From Sphingomicrobium sp. (GTDB lineage Bacteria > Pseudomonadota > Alphaproteobacteria > Sphingomonadales > Sphingomonadaceae), in contig DATCMI010000001.1 of the NCBI GenBank assembly GCA_036563485.1, forward strand, positions 1,179,501 to 1,243,500: a stretch of DNA of 64,000 bases, in the 5' to 3' direction. Below are positions 7,736 through 16,494 of this stretch, in pieces (positions within the stretch are counted from its first letter, which is position 1; each line of letters begins with the position of its first letter). The translations under genes and the position numbers were made by a program. The notes beneath the pieces are model-generated. The model did not search any database, was not told the DNA's origin, and was given only the letters and a program-made list of their open reading frames with translations.

Positions 7736-9739
7736 TCAGCGCAGGCGCAGGCCGATCCACAGCGTCCGAGGCATCGCGCGTTCCACCGAGCCGTCGCCGT
7801 TCACCGCTGCCATCACCAAGGCATTCGCCAAATTCTCGCCGCGCGCGACGATCTGGAGCCGTTTGCTCAACGGCCATGATGCGAATGCGTCGAACGTGGT
7901 CGCGCCGCTCAGCGTGCGCGTGTTGAGGTCGTCCTCGAACTGCTTGCCGACCCGCCGCAGCACGACCTGCAGCGCCTTGCCCTCCCGCTCCCATCCGCCG
8001 GCGAGCGCCGCGGTGAAGTTGGGGGTTTGCGCCGGGCGGAGCCCATCGAGCAATGCAGCGGGGCCGCTCGCGCTCATGCGAGCGCGCGTCAGGCTGGCGC
8101 CGACCCGCGCGAACCAGGCGTCGCGAGTCCATTCCGCCGACCCTTCGACGCCGCGCACCCGCACCCCGTCGACATTCTGCCGCTGCCGGTAGGTGCCACC
8201 CAGAGGCACGAAGCCGACGCCCGGGAAGACACCCGGGCCCTGGCCCAAAGTGACGTTCGCGATCGATTCCCGCAGCCGGTTGACGAAACCGGTCAACTTG
8301 AGCGCCAGCGGCCCGCGTCGGTAGTCGACGCCGCCCTCGACGCCGGCGACCCGCTCAGGGTCGAGCGCGGCATTGGCGGCAGTCGCGTCCTGTCCGGCGC
8401 GAAACGGCCGGAACAGTTCGTTGAGCGTCGGCATGCGCCAGCCGAGATAGACGGCGCCACGAATGCTGACGCCGGCACCGGCCGGCATCGAGAAGCCAGC
8501 GCGCGCGGTCGGCAGCCAGCCGCTGCGCCTGGCGTCCTCCTGATCGGTCAGGATCGCACCAGTGGCGATCGTCTCTTCGAACAGATGGCCGTTAGCGATC
8601 GACCAGCGGTCGAGTCGTACGCCGCCGGTGACGGTTGCGCGGCCGAGCTCGGCGCTGGTCTCCGCGAAGAGGCCGGCTGTCCAGCTTTCCCCTCCGGCGG
8701 CGCGGCGGCGCGTCGGGCTGCCGGCGACATAAGAATAGAATTCCCGGGACTCGCCGGTGGTACGCCGCGCATCGGCGCCGATGCGCAGCTCGACCCCTTG
8801 GGGCATCGGCGGCCGCACCTCGACGCTGCCGCCGGCACCATATGAAGGTACCGAATATTGAAGCGAGGCGCGCGTCGCGGCGGCCCTGTCGGGCGCGACG
8901 CTGGCGAAGCTGCTCATCAGATTGCGCCATTGCCAATAGCCGAGCGCGCTCCACTGCCAGGCACCACGGCCAACCAGCCGAAGCGATGCGTCAGCGCCAT
9001 TGGTGCGGTTCTCGGTGAATGCGACACCTCGGGTCCGCCAGTCGTGGAAACCGGCGACCGTTGCCTGCAGCTCGGCGGCGTCGCCGATCGGCGTGACAAA
9101 CCGAGCGCGGCCGTTGAACGCGCGGTAGGGCGCCCGGACATCGGCAGCGCCCCGCGTCGCTTCAGTAACAGGGACGAAGCCGTCGCCCCGCTGTGCGCGT
9201 GCGGAAAGCACGAACACGCCGCCGGCCACGTGCGCACCTAGCCACGCCCCGCCGTCGATCGACTTTCGACTGCCGACGTCGATGTCGCCCGCAACGCCGG
9301 CGTCCGAACGGCTCGTCATCTCAATCGTGCCGGCGAGCGCGCCGGGACCGTTCGCAACCGAACCGCCGCCACGCACGACACGAATGTCAGAGAGGTCCGC
9401 CGGGTCGTAGGCCGGCCAATTGACCCAGCCGCCGAACGGGTCGGTCTGCGGGACCCCGTCGAGCACCAGCAAGGCGCGGCTCGAAGCATTGCCGCCGAGC
9501 GCGCGAAGCGTGACGCCCTGGCTCGTCGGGTGGCCGCTCCGGGCGTCGGATCGGCGGAACAGCTGCACCCCGGGCACGTTCTTCAGGAGCTGGTCGAGCT
9601 GCTGGCTCGGCGAGCGTTCGATCTCCCGCCGCGAAATTCGCTGTACGTCGTAGACGCCGTAGGCGGTCGACTGCGGCAACGCTTCGCCGGTGATGACGAT
9701 CGCCGCCTGCGGCGGCTGCGGCGGCAAAGCCTGCGGCAC
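7736..9739 (-). CDS. TonB-dependent receptor, no signal peptide visible
   Basis: An outer-membrane receptor with a plug domain (about residues 15-130, including the LLKNVPGVQ region and the LVLDGVPQTDPFGGW segment) and a 22-strand-type barrel ending in LRLR. I placed the start at GTG 9739, just after the stop of a short membrane ORF. Upstream codons in this frame back to 9829 encode an implausible Arg/His-rich stretch that overlaps that ORF. Either way the protein starts near the TonB-box-like AIVITGEA and lacks a signal peptide, which is abnormal for this family. It may be damaged at its 5' end or mis-sequenced. The ligand is unknown. Confidence 0.75.
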   Translation of the reverse strand: MPQALPPQPPQAAIVITGEALPQSTAYGVYDVQRISRREIERSPSQQLDQLLKNVPGVQLFRRSDARSGHPTSQGVTLRALGGNASSRALLVLDGVPQTDPFGGWVNWPAYDPADLSDIRVVRGGGSVANGPGALAGTIEMTSRSDAGVAGDIDVGSRKSIDGGAWLGAHVAGGVFVLSARAQRGDGFVPVTEATRGAADVRAPYRAFNGRARFVTPIGDAAELQATVAGFHDWRTRGVAFTENRTNGADASLRLVGRGAWQWSALGYWQWRNLMSSFASVAPDRAAATRASLQYSVPSYGAGGSVEVRPPMPQGVELRIGADARRTTGESREFYSYVAGSPTRRRAAGGESWTAGLFAETSAELGRATVTGGVRLDRWSIANGHLFEETIATGAILTDQEDARRSGWLPTARAGFSMPAGAGVSIRGAVYLGWRMPTLNELFRPFRAGQDATAANAALDPERVAGVEGGVDYRRGPLALKLTGFVNRLRESIANVTLGQGPGVFPGVGFVPLGGTYRQRQNVDGVRVRGVEGSAEWTRDAWFARVGASLTRARMSASGPAALLDGLRPAQTPNFTAALAGGWEREGKALQVVLRRVGKQFEDDLNTRTLSGATTFDAFASWPLSKRLQIVARGENLANALVMAAVNGDGSVERAMPRTLWIGLRLR

Positions 9740-9741
9740 GC

Positions 9742-9861
9742 CTAGAGGATGTCGTTGATCGTGACGACGATGGTCAGGATGCAGGTCGCGACGACGGCGA
9801 GAAGCGCCCACGGCGCCCACCACGGCCACGACAGCTGGTTGGTTTTGTCATGCTCGGCCAT
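9742..9861 (-). CDS. Small single-span membrane protein, 39 aa (unknown)
   Basis: This short frame runs from ATG 9861 to TAG 9742. It encodes a polar N-terminus (MAEHDKTNQLSW), a Trp-rich interface (WPWWAPW) and one hydrophobic helix (ALLAVVATCILTIVV). Amphipathic Trp residues before a helix are typical of genuine small membrane proteins. It ends two bases before the chosen GTG of the TonB receptor, so the two could be translationally coupled. I do not recognise a family. It might instead be the remains of the receptor's lost leader region, though it does not look like a signal peptide. Confidence 0.45.
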   Translation of the reverse strand: MAEHDKTNQLSWPWWAPWALLAVVATCILTIVVTINDIL

Positions 9862-10048
9862 CGAAAAGCTTCAATGCCTGAAAGCTCCACCGGCTCCAAG
9901 GCGAATTCCCGCGTCGGGACGGCCGACCGCCGCCGTGGCTTCAATCTCCGCTAATTTTGAGTTGCTGATCAGGAGGTAAATTGCTCTACTTTGGCACTTA
10001 ATCGCGGATCCGACTCGGGGTTCGTGACGGGGAAGGGGGCACCCCGAA

Positions 10049-11253
10049 GTGACGTTCGGCTTTGTCGTGAATGGATGCACGCGCGCTCGCGTCGGGCGCG
10101 CGCAATTGCTCGTATCGGCCTTGCTGGTCGGCGCGCCTGGGGCGGCCGCCGCGCAATCGGCGACGCAGGTCATCCCCCCGACCCGCGAAGAAGTGGTCAG
10201 CCGATGTCGCCGCCGCTCGTCCGCCGCGCGCCGCGGCTCGATGTCGAAGGCGGGATCGAGCGGGCGCCCTGCGCACTGGATCGACCACAGTTTGCAACCA
10301 TCCGCTTTGTGCTCCGCGGCGCGAGCTTTGATGGCCTTCAGGGGCTAAGCGCAGATCAGCTGTCGAACGCTTACGCAGCCTATGTCGGACGCGAGGTGCC
10401 GATCAGCATCGTCTGCGAGATTCGCGACCGCGCGGCGACCATGCTCCGCGACGCCGGCTATGTCGCTGCGGTCCAGGTGCCGGAGCAGAAGATTGCCGAC
10501 GGAACGGTCGCATTCCGCGTGCTGATGGCGCGGCTGACCCAGGTCAGGGTGCGCGGGGACGCGAGCGGCGCGGAAAAGGTCATCGCCGGCTATCTGAACC
10601 ACCTGACCAAGCGCCCCGTCTTCAACCGCTATGAAGCCGAGCGCTACCTGCTGCTGGCCAGCGATTTGCCGGGCTACAGCGCGCGGCTGACGCTGCGGCC
10701 GGCTGGTACGACTCCCGGTGAAGTCATCGGCGAGGTGACGGTCCAGCGGCAGCGCGCTTATGCGGACGCCAATATCCAGAACGGGGGATCGGACGAGCTC
10801 GGCCCGTGGGGCGCGTTGCTGCGAGGCCAGCTGTTCGGCCTCACAGGACTGGCAGACCGCACGTCCTTGTCGCTGTTCAGCACCGCGGACCTTCACGAGC
10901 AGCAGACGGTCCAGCTCGGCCACGACTTCCGCTTGGGATCGAGCGGGCTCAGCGCGTCGAATGTGTTCACTCATGCCTGGGCGCGGCCGTCCGGCGCGGG
11001 CGGGGACGTGCTTGCGCGGACTTTGCTCAACACCACCGAGCTTGGCTATCCGCTGATCCGCCGGCAGACGCAGACGCTGCGCGGTTCGGTCGGCCTGGAC
11101 ATCGTCAACCAGCAGGTGCGTCTCGACTCGCTCACGATTACGCGAGACCGGCTCCGCGTTAGTTTCCTTCGCCTCGGCGGGGATGTGGTGGCGCCCGACT
11201 TCGGCGGCATCGCCTTCTCGGAAGTCGAGCCGCGCGCCTCCGGCCTCGAGTAA
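10049..11253 (+). pseudogene. TpsB-type two-partner secretion transporter (FhaC/ShlB family), frameshifted and truncated
   Basis: TpsB proteins are outer-membrane barrels with periplasmic POTRA domains that export large exoproteins. One frame (from GTG 10049 or 10067) encodes a signal peptide and the start of the mature protein (...AAAAQSATQVIPPTREEV). Near 10195 the homology moves to another frame, which continues as RAPRLDVEGGIE, POTRA domains (including the conserved ISIVCEIRDRAATMLRDAGY) and the first barrel strands. The frame stops at 11253, about 410 codons in, well short of the ~550-600 aa family length, so the C-terminal barrel strands are missing. A one-base frameshift plus loss of the 3' end makes this a pseudogene. 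Confidence 0.8.
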
Positions 11254-11454
11254 GACACGACTCAGCGGCTCATGACCGGCTTGTTCTCGGCGCCGCCGGG
11301 CACAGCGACGGCCACAGCGTTGCGCATGTCGCAGCGCCACTTGATGGACGACGCGAATACGTCGCATCCCTTCTACTGGTCGGCTTTCGCTGCGGTCGGC
11401 GACGGGGAAATCCCGGTGATCCGCGCTCCGCAGCAGGTCGCGGCGGCGAAGTAA
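11254..11454 (+). pseudogene. CHAT-domain protein remnant (C-terminal end only)
   Basis: After the stop of the TpsB remnant the same reading frame continues for about 66 codons. It encodes what resembles the end of a CHAT (caspase-like) domain: TTQRLMTGLF, a helix like ALRMSQRHLM, then HPFYWSAFAAVGDGE, which matches the usual C-terminal HPxYWAxFxLxGD signature. The His-Cys catalytic part and any TPR region are absent. CHAT proteins often neighbour TpsB genes, so an internal deletion probably fused two neighbouring genes. An ATG exists at 11272, but a functional product is unlikely. Confidence 0.65.
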
Positions 11455-11461
11455 GCGGCGC

Positions 11462-11716
11462 TTATTGTTCCTGGTCGGGTTGCGGCTGCGCGCCGCCGCA
11501 GCGGCAACTGGTCACGCGGGCGATGCGGCGCGGCTTTGGCGTGCTCGTCTCGTCGGGCGTCGCTTCGGCGCGAACGTCGCTCGCCGACGCAAGGACGACG
11601 CGCGGGGTCGAAGCACCGCTTTGTTCCGGCTGACGCGGCGGCTGAACGGGCTCCGCGGCGATGGCGGCTCCGGCCATCGAAGCGGCAGCGGCTAGCAGCG
11701 CGAAACGAGCAACCAT
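11462..11716 (-). CDS. Small secreted protein with Cys-rich C-terminus (hypothetical)
   Basis: This 84-residue protein begins with a good signal peptide (positively charged start, hydrophobic core, cleavage near AIAAEP at about residue 21). The mature part is Pro/Ser/Thr-rich and ends in an Arg-rich stretch with a TSCRCGG motif. It has the look of short periplasmic proteins common in sphingomonads, whose function I do not know. It is transcribed alone, divergently from amn. Confidence 0.6.
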   Translation of the reverse strand: MVARFALLAAAASMAGAAIAAEPVQPPRQPEQSGASTPRVVLASASDVRAEATPDETSTPKPRRIARVTSCRCGGAQPQPDQEQ

Positions 11717-11844
11717 GACGGACTCCTCGACCGTTATTGCCCGTTGCTACGCGCCGACTGGTTACCGCGGCGCTTCGATGCGTGATTAACGGGTAACTGC
11801 CCGCCGCTGGTTGCAAGCCTCGCTCAATCGTTGCATCCGGGGTC

Positions 11845-13290
11845 ATGTCACACACCAAGTCGATCGAAGGTGCGGTCGACCGCCTCGAAGAGATTTTCGA
11901 CGAATCCGTTGCCAACCTTCGGGCCGCTGTCCGCGCCTACATCCGCGACGGGACCGTTCCCGACGTCGCCGCCCGCGAGGCGGGGGCCTTCGCTTACCCC
12001 GAGCTGCGGATCGAATATGACGGCAAGCTACCGCGTCCCGCGGTCACGCGCGCCTTTGCGCGGCTGACGCAACCGGGCATCTACGCCAGCAGCATTGCCC
12101 GGCCGCGGCTGTTCCGCGCCTATTTGACCGAGCAGCTCGAGCATCTCGTGCGCGATTATGGCGTCGAGATCTCCGTCGGCCGCTCACACAGCGAAATTCC
12201 TTATCCCTACGTGATCGAAGACAGCGGGATCGAGATCGGCGATGTGCGCGCCGCCGAGCTGTCGAGGCTCTTCCCGTCCAACGAGCTCGTCTACATCGGC
12301 GATGAAGTTGCCGACGGAACCTGGGAGCCGGGCGGCGTCCGCCCTCTCGCGCTGTTCGACGCGCCGCGCACCGACTTTAGCCTCGCGCGCCTGAAGCACT
12401 ACACCGGGACGCCGGCGGAGCATTTCCAGCACTTCGTCCTGTTCACCAATTATGTCCGCTATGTCGACGAGTTCGTCCGCGTCGGCATTGCCGAGGTGCG
12501 GCGGCCGGGTTCGCGCTTCACGGCCTTGTCGGTTCCCGGCGCGCTGTTCGACCATGGCGAGCTTGCCGACGCGGAAGAGCAGATTGCCGCGGGCCAGTGG
12601 CGGCGGCACCAGATGCCAGCCTACCATCTGATGGCGGAAGGCGGCACAGGCATCACCCTGGTCAACATCGGAGTCGGACCGTCGAACGCCAAGACGATCT
12701 GCGACCATGTCGCGGTGCTTCGGCCGCAGGTCTGGTTGATGATCGGCCATTGCGGCGGCCTTCGCCCGAGCCAGACAATCGGCGACTATGTGCTCGCTCA
12801 CGCCTATCTGCGCGATGATCATGTGCTCGACGACGTGCTGCCGCCGGAAATCCCGTTGCCGGCGATCGCCGAAGTCCAGCAGGCGCTGTTCCGTGCCGCG
12901 CTGACGGTTACCGGCGAGGATGAGGAAAGCGTCAAGCTGCGCCTGCGCACCGGAACGGTCGTGACCACCGACGACCGCAATTGGGAGCTTCGCTACGCGG
13001 CCTCGGCGCTTCGTTTCGACCAGAGCCGCGCGGTCGCCATCGACATGGAATCGGCAACCGTCGCGGCGCAGGGCTATCGCTTCCGCGTGCCCTATGGGAC
13101 TTTGCTATGCGTGTCCGACAAGCCCCTCCACGGCGAGCTTAAATTGCCGGGCCAGGCGAACGCCTTTTACGAACGGGCGATCAGCCAGCATTTGCGCATC
13201 GGCGTCGAGGCGCTCGGGCTGCTCGAGGGCGAAGGCGAGGGCCTCCACAGCCGCAAGCTGCGCAGCTTCGACGAACCGCCGCTCCGCTAG
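11845..13290 (+). CDS. amn: AMP nucleosidase
   Basis: This enzyme hydrolyses AMP to adenine and ribose 5-phosphate in the cytoplasm. The N-terminal ~170 residues are the AMP-nucleosidase-specific domain (YPELRIEYDG, IPYPYVIED). The rest is a phosphorylase-fold domain with the GTGITLVNIGVGPSNAKT loop and the late FRVPYGTLLCVSDKPLHGELK segment. At 481 aa it is full length. The 3' end overlaps the convergent 5'-nucleotidase gene by four bases. It heads a block rich in nucleotide salvage. Confidence 0.93.
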   Translation: MSHTKSIEGAVDRLEEIFDESVANLRAAVRAYIRDGTVPDVAAREAGAFAYPELRIEYDGKLPRPAVTRAFARLTQPGIYASSIARPRLFRAYLTEQLEHLVRDYGVEISVGRSHSEIPYPYVIEDSGIEIGDVRAAELSRLFPSNELVYIGDEVADGTWEPGGVRPLALFDAPRTDFSLARLKHYTGTPAEHFQHFVLFTNYVRYVDEFVRVGIAEVRRPGSRFTALSVPGALFDHGELADAEEQIAAGQWRRHQMPAYHLMAEGGTGITLVNIGVGPSNAKTICDHVAVLRPQVWLMIGHCGGLRPSQTIGDYVLAHAYLRDDHVLDDVLPPEIPLPAIAEVQQALFRAALTVTGEDEESVKLRLRTGTVVTTDDRNWELRYAASALRFDQSRAVAIDMESATVAAQGYRFRVPYGTLLCVSDKPLHGELKLPGQANAFYERAISQHLRIGVEALGLLEGEGEGLHSRKLRSFDEPPLR

Positions 13291-14981
13291 CGAAGCGTAA
13301 TCCGATCAGCTTTCGGCGGCGTGCGGCCGTCCGCAATCCAGGCGAGCATCGCGTCGATATCGATGATCCCCGGGTCGCTGACGTCCGTGCCGGCGGTGAA
13401 GCCGCTCAGCCCGTCGCCACCTGAAGCCAGGAAATTGTTCACGACGACGCGATAGTTCGCCTGGGGCTGGATCGCCTTGCCGTTCAGGCGCAGCTGGGAG
13501 ACGCGGCTGCCTTCCGGCTGCTTCATGTCGACTGCGTAGGTGAAGCCAGACGATGGGGCGAGCGCCGCTGGGCGGTTGAAGCCGGGGCGAACCCGCGCCG
13601 CATATTGCTGCTCCAGCACCCGCTTCAGCTGTTCGCCCGTCAGGGTCATGACCAGCAAATTATTGCCGAACGGCATCATCGCGAACGCGTCCTTGTAGCG
13701 GACGTTCCCGGCCGGAAGATCGACGCGAATGCCGGTCGCGTTAACGAGCGCCAGCTGCGCACCGCCATCGCGCGCGTCGCGCGTCGCCGCCAGCATCGAA
13801 TCGGCGATGAGGTCGGCGGCAGCGCTTTCGAAATCCTCGACGTCCCGCGGAGCGGCGGCCGAAAGCCGCCCGACAACCTTGCTGGCGACCGGTGCAATCG
13901 CCGCGGCATAGCGGCTGACCAGCGCAGTCTGTGCGGCGTCCTCGCCCTGCTCGCCGCCGCCGACGATTACGTTGCGCGCCGACTGGGCGACCAGGCGATG
14001 GGTTGCAGGATCGAACTGCAGCCGCAGGTCGGTGACGAAATAGCCGTTCTTGCCGGCGCTGGTCAGCAGCCGACCCGGTCCGGTCACCGGCGTGCCCTTG
14101 CACACGTAAGCCCAATGCGTGTGGCCGGACACGACGGTTGTGATCGCCGGATCAACCTTGGCAAGCACCGGCTCAATGTCGCCGCTGAACCCATCGCAGC
14201 CATTGCCGCTGGTGAATTTGCTGAGCTTTCCGCCTTGGTGGATTAGCAGCACGATCGCGTCGGCGCCCTGAGCCTTCAACTGCGGAACGAGCGCATTCGC
14301 CGTTGCTGCCTCATCGGCGAAGGTCAGGCCCTTCACGCCCGACGGCGTCACCAGCGTGCTCGTCTCCTTCAAGGTCATGCCGATGAATCCGATAGTAATC
14401 GGCCCCGCCGGCGTCTCGAAGCGCTTCAACCCGGTTCCGGGGAAGATCGTCGATCCGTCCGCCTGGCGGACATTGGCGGCGAGGTAGCGGAACTCGGCGC
14501 CGCGGAACGGCTCGACGGCGCACGGGATGCGGCGCGTGAACTTGGTGCAGCCGCCGTTCTGGATCCGCTTCAGCTCATCGGAGCCGCGGTCGAATTCGTG
14601 ATTTCCCACTGCGTTGAACTCGACCTTCATCAGGTTCATCGCCGTGATGGTCGGTTCGTCGAGATAATAAGCGGAGATGAGCGGCGAGGCGCCGATCGAA
14701 TCCCCTGCCGAGACCGTGACCGTGTTCGGCTTGCCCGACCGCAGGCGCGTGAGCGCTGTGCCGAGCCGTGCAACGCCGCCGGTCTGGACCTTGTTCTTGC
14801 TGCCGTCGTTCTGGACGATCTCGACGGGCGCCGGGGGCTCGAGATTGCCGTGAAGGTCGTTGATGGCGAGGATCTGCACTTCGACCGGAGCGGCCGGCGC
14901 GATCGGCGCGCGCACCTGCGTCACCGGCTGCGCCGCGCAACCCGCGAGGCCCAGCGCCAGCGCGATCCACAACCGCGTCAC
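13287..14981 (-). CDS. Bifunctional 5'-nucleotidase / UDP-sugar hydrolase-type lipoprotein
   Basis: A periplasmic metallophosphoesterase that removes phosphate from nucleotides. The GTG start at 14981 overlaps the stop of the upstream nuclease gene and gives a lipoprotein signal with LAGC. The N-terminal domain shows metal-ligand motifs ILAINDLHGN, GDSIGASP, GNHEFDRG, and GHTHWAY with the preceding LIHQGG. The C-terminal 5'-nucleotidase domain carries the substrate-stacking region (NATGIRVDLPAG, MPFGNNLLVM). At 564 aa it is normal length. Coupling to an S1/P1 nuclease suggests that the pair degrades external nucleic acid to nucleosides and phosphate. Confidence 0.9.
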   Translation of the reverse strand: MTRLWIALALGLAGCAAQPVTQVRAPIAPAAPVEVQILAINDLHGNLEPPAPVEIVQNDGSKNKVQTGGVARLGTALTRLRSGKPNTVTVSAGDSIGASPLISAYYLDEPTITAMNLMKVEFNAVGNHEFDRGSDELKRIQNGGCTKFTRRIPCAVEPFRGAEFRYLAANVRQADGSTIFPGTGLKRFETPAGPITIGFIGMTLKETSTLVTPSGVKGLTFADEAATANALVPQLKAQGADAIVLLIHQGGKLSKFTSGNGCDGFSGDIEPVLAKVDPAITTVVSGHTHWAYVCKGTPVTGPGRLLTSAGKNGYFVTDLRLQFDPATHRLVAQSARNVIVGGGEQGEDAAQTALVSRYAAAIAPVASKVVGRLSAAAPRDVEDFESAAADLIADSMLAATRDARDGGAQLALVNATGIRVDLPAGNVRYKDAFAMMPFGNNLLVMTLTGEQLKRVLEQQYAARVRPGFNRPAALAPSSGFTYAVDMKQPEGSRVSQLRLNGKAIQPQANYRVVVNNFLASGGDGLSGFTAGTDVSDPGIIDIDAMLAWIADGRTPPKADRITLR

Positions 14982-15841
14982 TTGCCCGCTTCTCCGGTTC
15001 CCAGCGGCTGCGGCTCGGCGAAGATAGCGTTGAGATAAGCGGCCAGCCGAACGCCGGCCTGGCTCAGCCTTTTCTCCATCACCGGCGTGTATTTGTAGAG
15101 ATAGGAGTAGGATAGCTCGGGCAGCTCCTGCTCGGCCGCCTTACCTTTCTTGCGCGTCGCCTGCGGCTTGGGCGCGGGAACCTTGGGGTAGATGGTTTCG
15201 CGGACCTGCGCGCTTTCGCTGATCCAGTCGCGCGGGTTGATGTCCCACCAGGCGACCACATCCTCACTGCTGGTATGGCGGCGCAGCTGCTCGGCATATT
15301 CGGTGAACGACAATTGCTGGTCGTCGACCATCTGCGAGTCCCAGACGGAATGGAGGTTGGTGGGCTTGCCGAACCATTTAACCTTGATGTCATTGCCGCC
15401 GCGGTCGCAGCATTTGCCGACGTGCAGCGGCTGGTGAAGGTCGCCGACCAGGTGAACGATGAAGCGTAGTGCGAGCTGCTTGTCGGCGCGGCTCGCGTTC
15501 GGGTCCTTGAGCGTAGCGGTGAAGCGCTGCAGCGCCTCCAGTGCATTGCCTTCCGACGGCGCGTGGTCGTAGATGATCCCGTTGAGAGTCACATAGTGCC
15601 AGGGCGTCGAGGTCTTCTGCCAGAAAGGCGCGGGGTCGGACCGCATCCAGTCCGGCCAGTTCGCCGCTTCGTCGAGCGATTCTCCGGGCCCAAGGATCTG
15701 CTCGACATGAGCGCGGGCGAGGCCCGACAGCTGCCGGTCCGCAAGCGAGGCGACGACGCGGTGTCCGGTCTTGCCCCAGGCGAAAGCGGGGGCAGGGAGG
15801 GCTGCAGCCGCCAAGGCGGCGGCAATGAAGAATCTACGCAT
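14978..15841 (-). CDS. S1/P1 family zinc nuclease
   Basis: A secreted single-strand nuclease / 3'-nucleotidase. Starting at ATG 15841, the signal peptide would be cut after AFA so that Trp22 becomes the N-terminal residue. This fits the family, where the mature N-terminal Trp is a zinc ligand. Further ligands lie in GKTGHRVV, the HYVTLN region, HLVGDLHQPLHVG and NLHSVWDSQM. A longer frame reaches 15910 but would bury the signal peptide. It contains a Lys-rich insertion (ATRKKGKAAEQE) in the last third. It is divergent from cdd and coupled to the downstream 5'-nucleotidase. Confidence 0.92.
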   Translation of the reverse strand: MRRFFIAAALAAAALPAPAFAWGKTGHRVVASLADRQLSGLARAHVEQILGPGESLDEAANWPDWMRSDPAPFWQKTSTPWHYVTLNGIIYDHAPSEGNALEALQRFTATLKDPNASRADKQLALRFIVHLVGDLHQPLHVGKCCDRGGNDIKVKWFGKPTNLHSVWDSQMVDDQQLSFTEYAEQLRRHTSSEDVVAWWDINPRDWISESAQVRETIYPKVPAPKPQATRKKGKAAEQELPELSYSYLYKYTPVMEKRLSQAGVRLAAYLNAIFAEPQPLGTGEAGK

Positions 15842-15908
15842 GCGAATCGGCGCTCTGTTGTTCGGCATGGCTGGCGCATGCCCTCTGCGGCCGTTTAAGG
15901 ACAAGAGC

Positions 15909-16325
15909 ATGACGGACGATGAACTGATCGGCCTTGCCCGCCAAGCTTCCGCAAAGGCCTATGCGCCTTATTCCAAATTCAATGTCGGCTGCGCCGTCGA
16001 AAGCGCCGGCGGCGAGGTCGTGACCGGCGCCAACATGGAGAACGCCTGTTATCGTCTGGGCATCTGTGCGGAACAGAGCGCGCTTAGTGCCGCGCAGCAC
16101 AGCTTCGGCATCGATCAGGTCGCGCGCATCGCGGTGGTGGGCGGCGACGGGGATATGGTCTGCACTCCGTGCGGCGGCTGCCGCCAGGCGATCCTCGAGG
16201 CGGCGCAACTGAGCGGCCGCGACGTCGAAATCATCTGCTCGAGCGGCGACGGCTCTTCGGTCGAACGTCATCGCATCAACGCTCTGATTCCCAACGGATT
16301 CGGACCGGCGAACCTGGCCGGCTAA
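15909..16325 (+). CDS. cdd: Cytidine deaminase
   Basis: This enzyme converts cytidine and deoxycytidine to the uridine forms. The 138-aa protein is of the small homotetrameric type. The zinc site is visible as the NMENACYRLGICAEQSAL segment (C-A-E) and the later CTPCGGCRQ (two further Cys). The N-terminal AYAPYSKFNVG is diagnostic. I chose ATG 15909; the frame is open upstream only through the divergent nuclease leader. It sits in the nucleoside-salvage block. Confidence 0.94.
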   Translation: MTDDELIGLARQASAKAYAPYSKFNVGCAVESAGGEVVTGANMENACYRLGICAEQSALSAAQHSFGIDQVARIAVVGGDGDMVCTPCGGCRQAILEAAQLSGRDVEIICSSGDGSSVERHRINALIPNGFGPANLAG

Positions 16326-16494
16326 ACTCGGGCCCCGGCTGGCCTCCTCGCGAATCTTCGCGGTGACGGCGGGGGAATGCGAAGATTGGCGGCCCCCGCA
16401 AAAGAGCCGATTCACCCGCAAGGCATGCGGTGACGGTGAAGCATGAAAGGGTCCATGTAGGACAGCGGTTTCTCCGGGGGCCGCCAGGATTTGG
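16326..16494. repeat. Convergent intergenic region with inverted repeats
   Basis: This 169-base gap lies between two convergent genes. It holds a 9-bp inverted repeat (AATCTTCGC at 16353-16361 and GCGAAGATT at 16379-16387) and an interleaved GCGGGGG / CCCCCGC pair. These could fold alternatively and may end transcription from cdd, although no clear U-tract follows. Nothing protein-coding is evident. Confidence 0.4.

Noticed and set aside
9991-10195. The N-terminal part of the longest TpsB frame as real protein
   Set aside because: These residues (Arg-rich, no signal) do not resemble the family. The true signal peptide is in another frame, which supports a frameshift.
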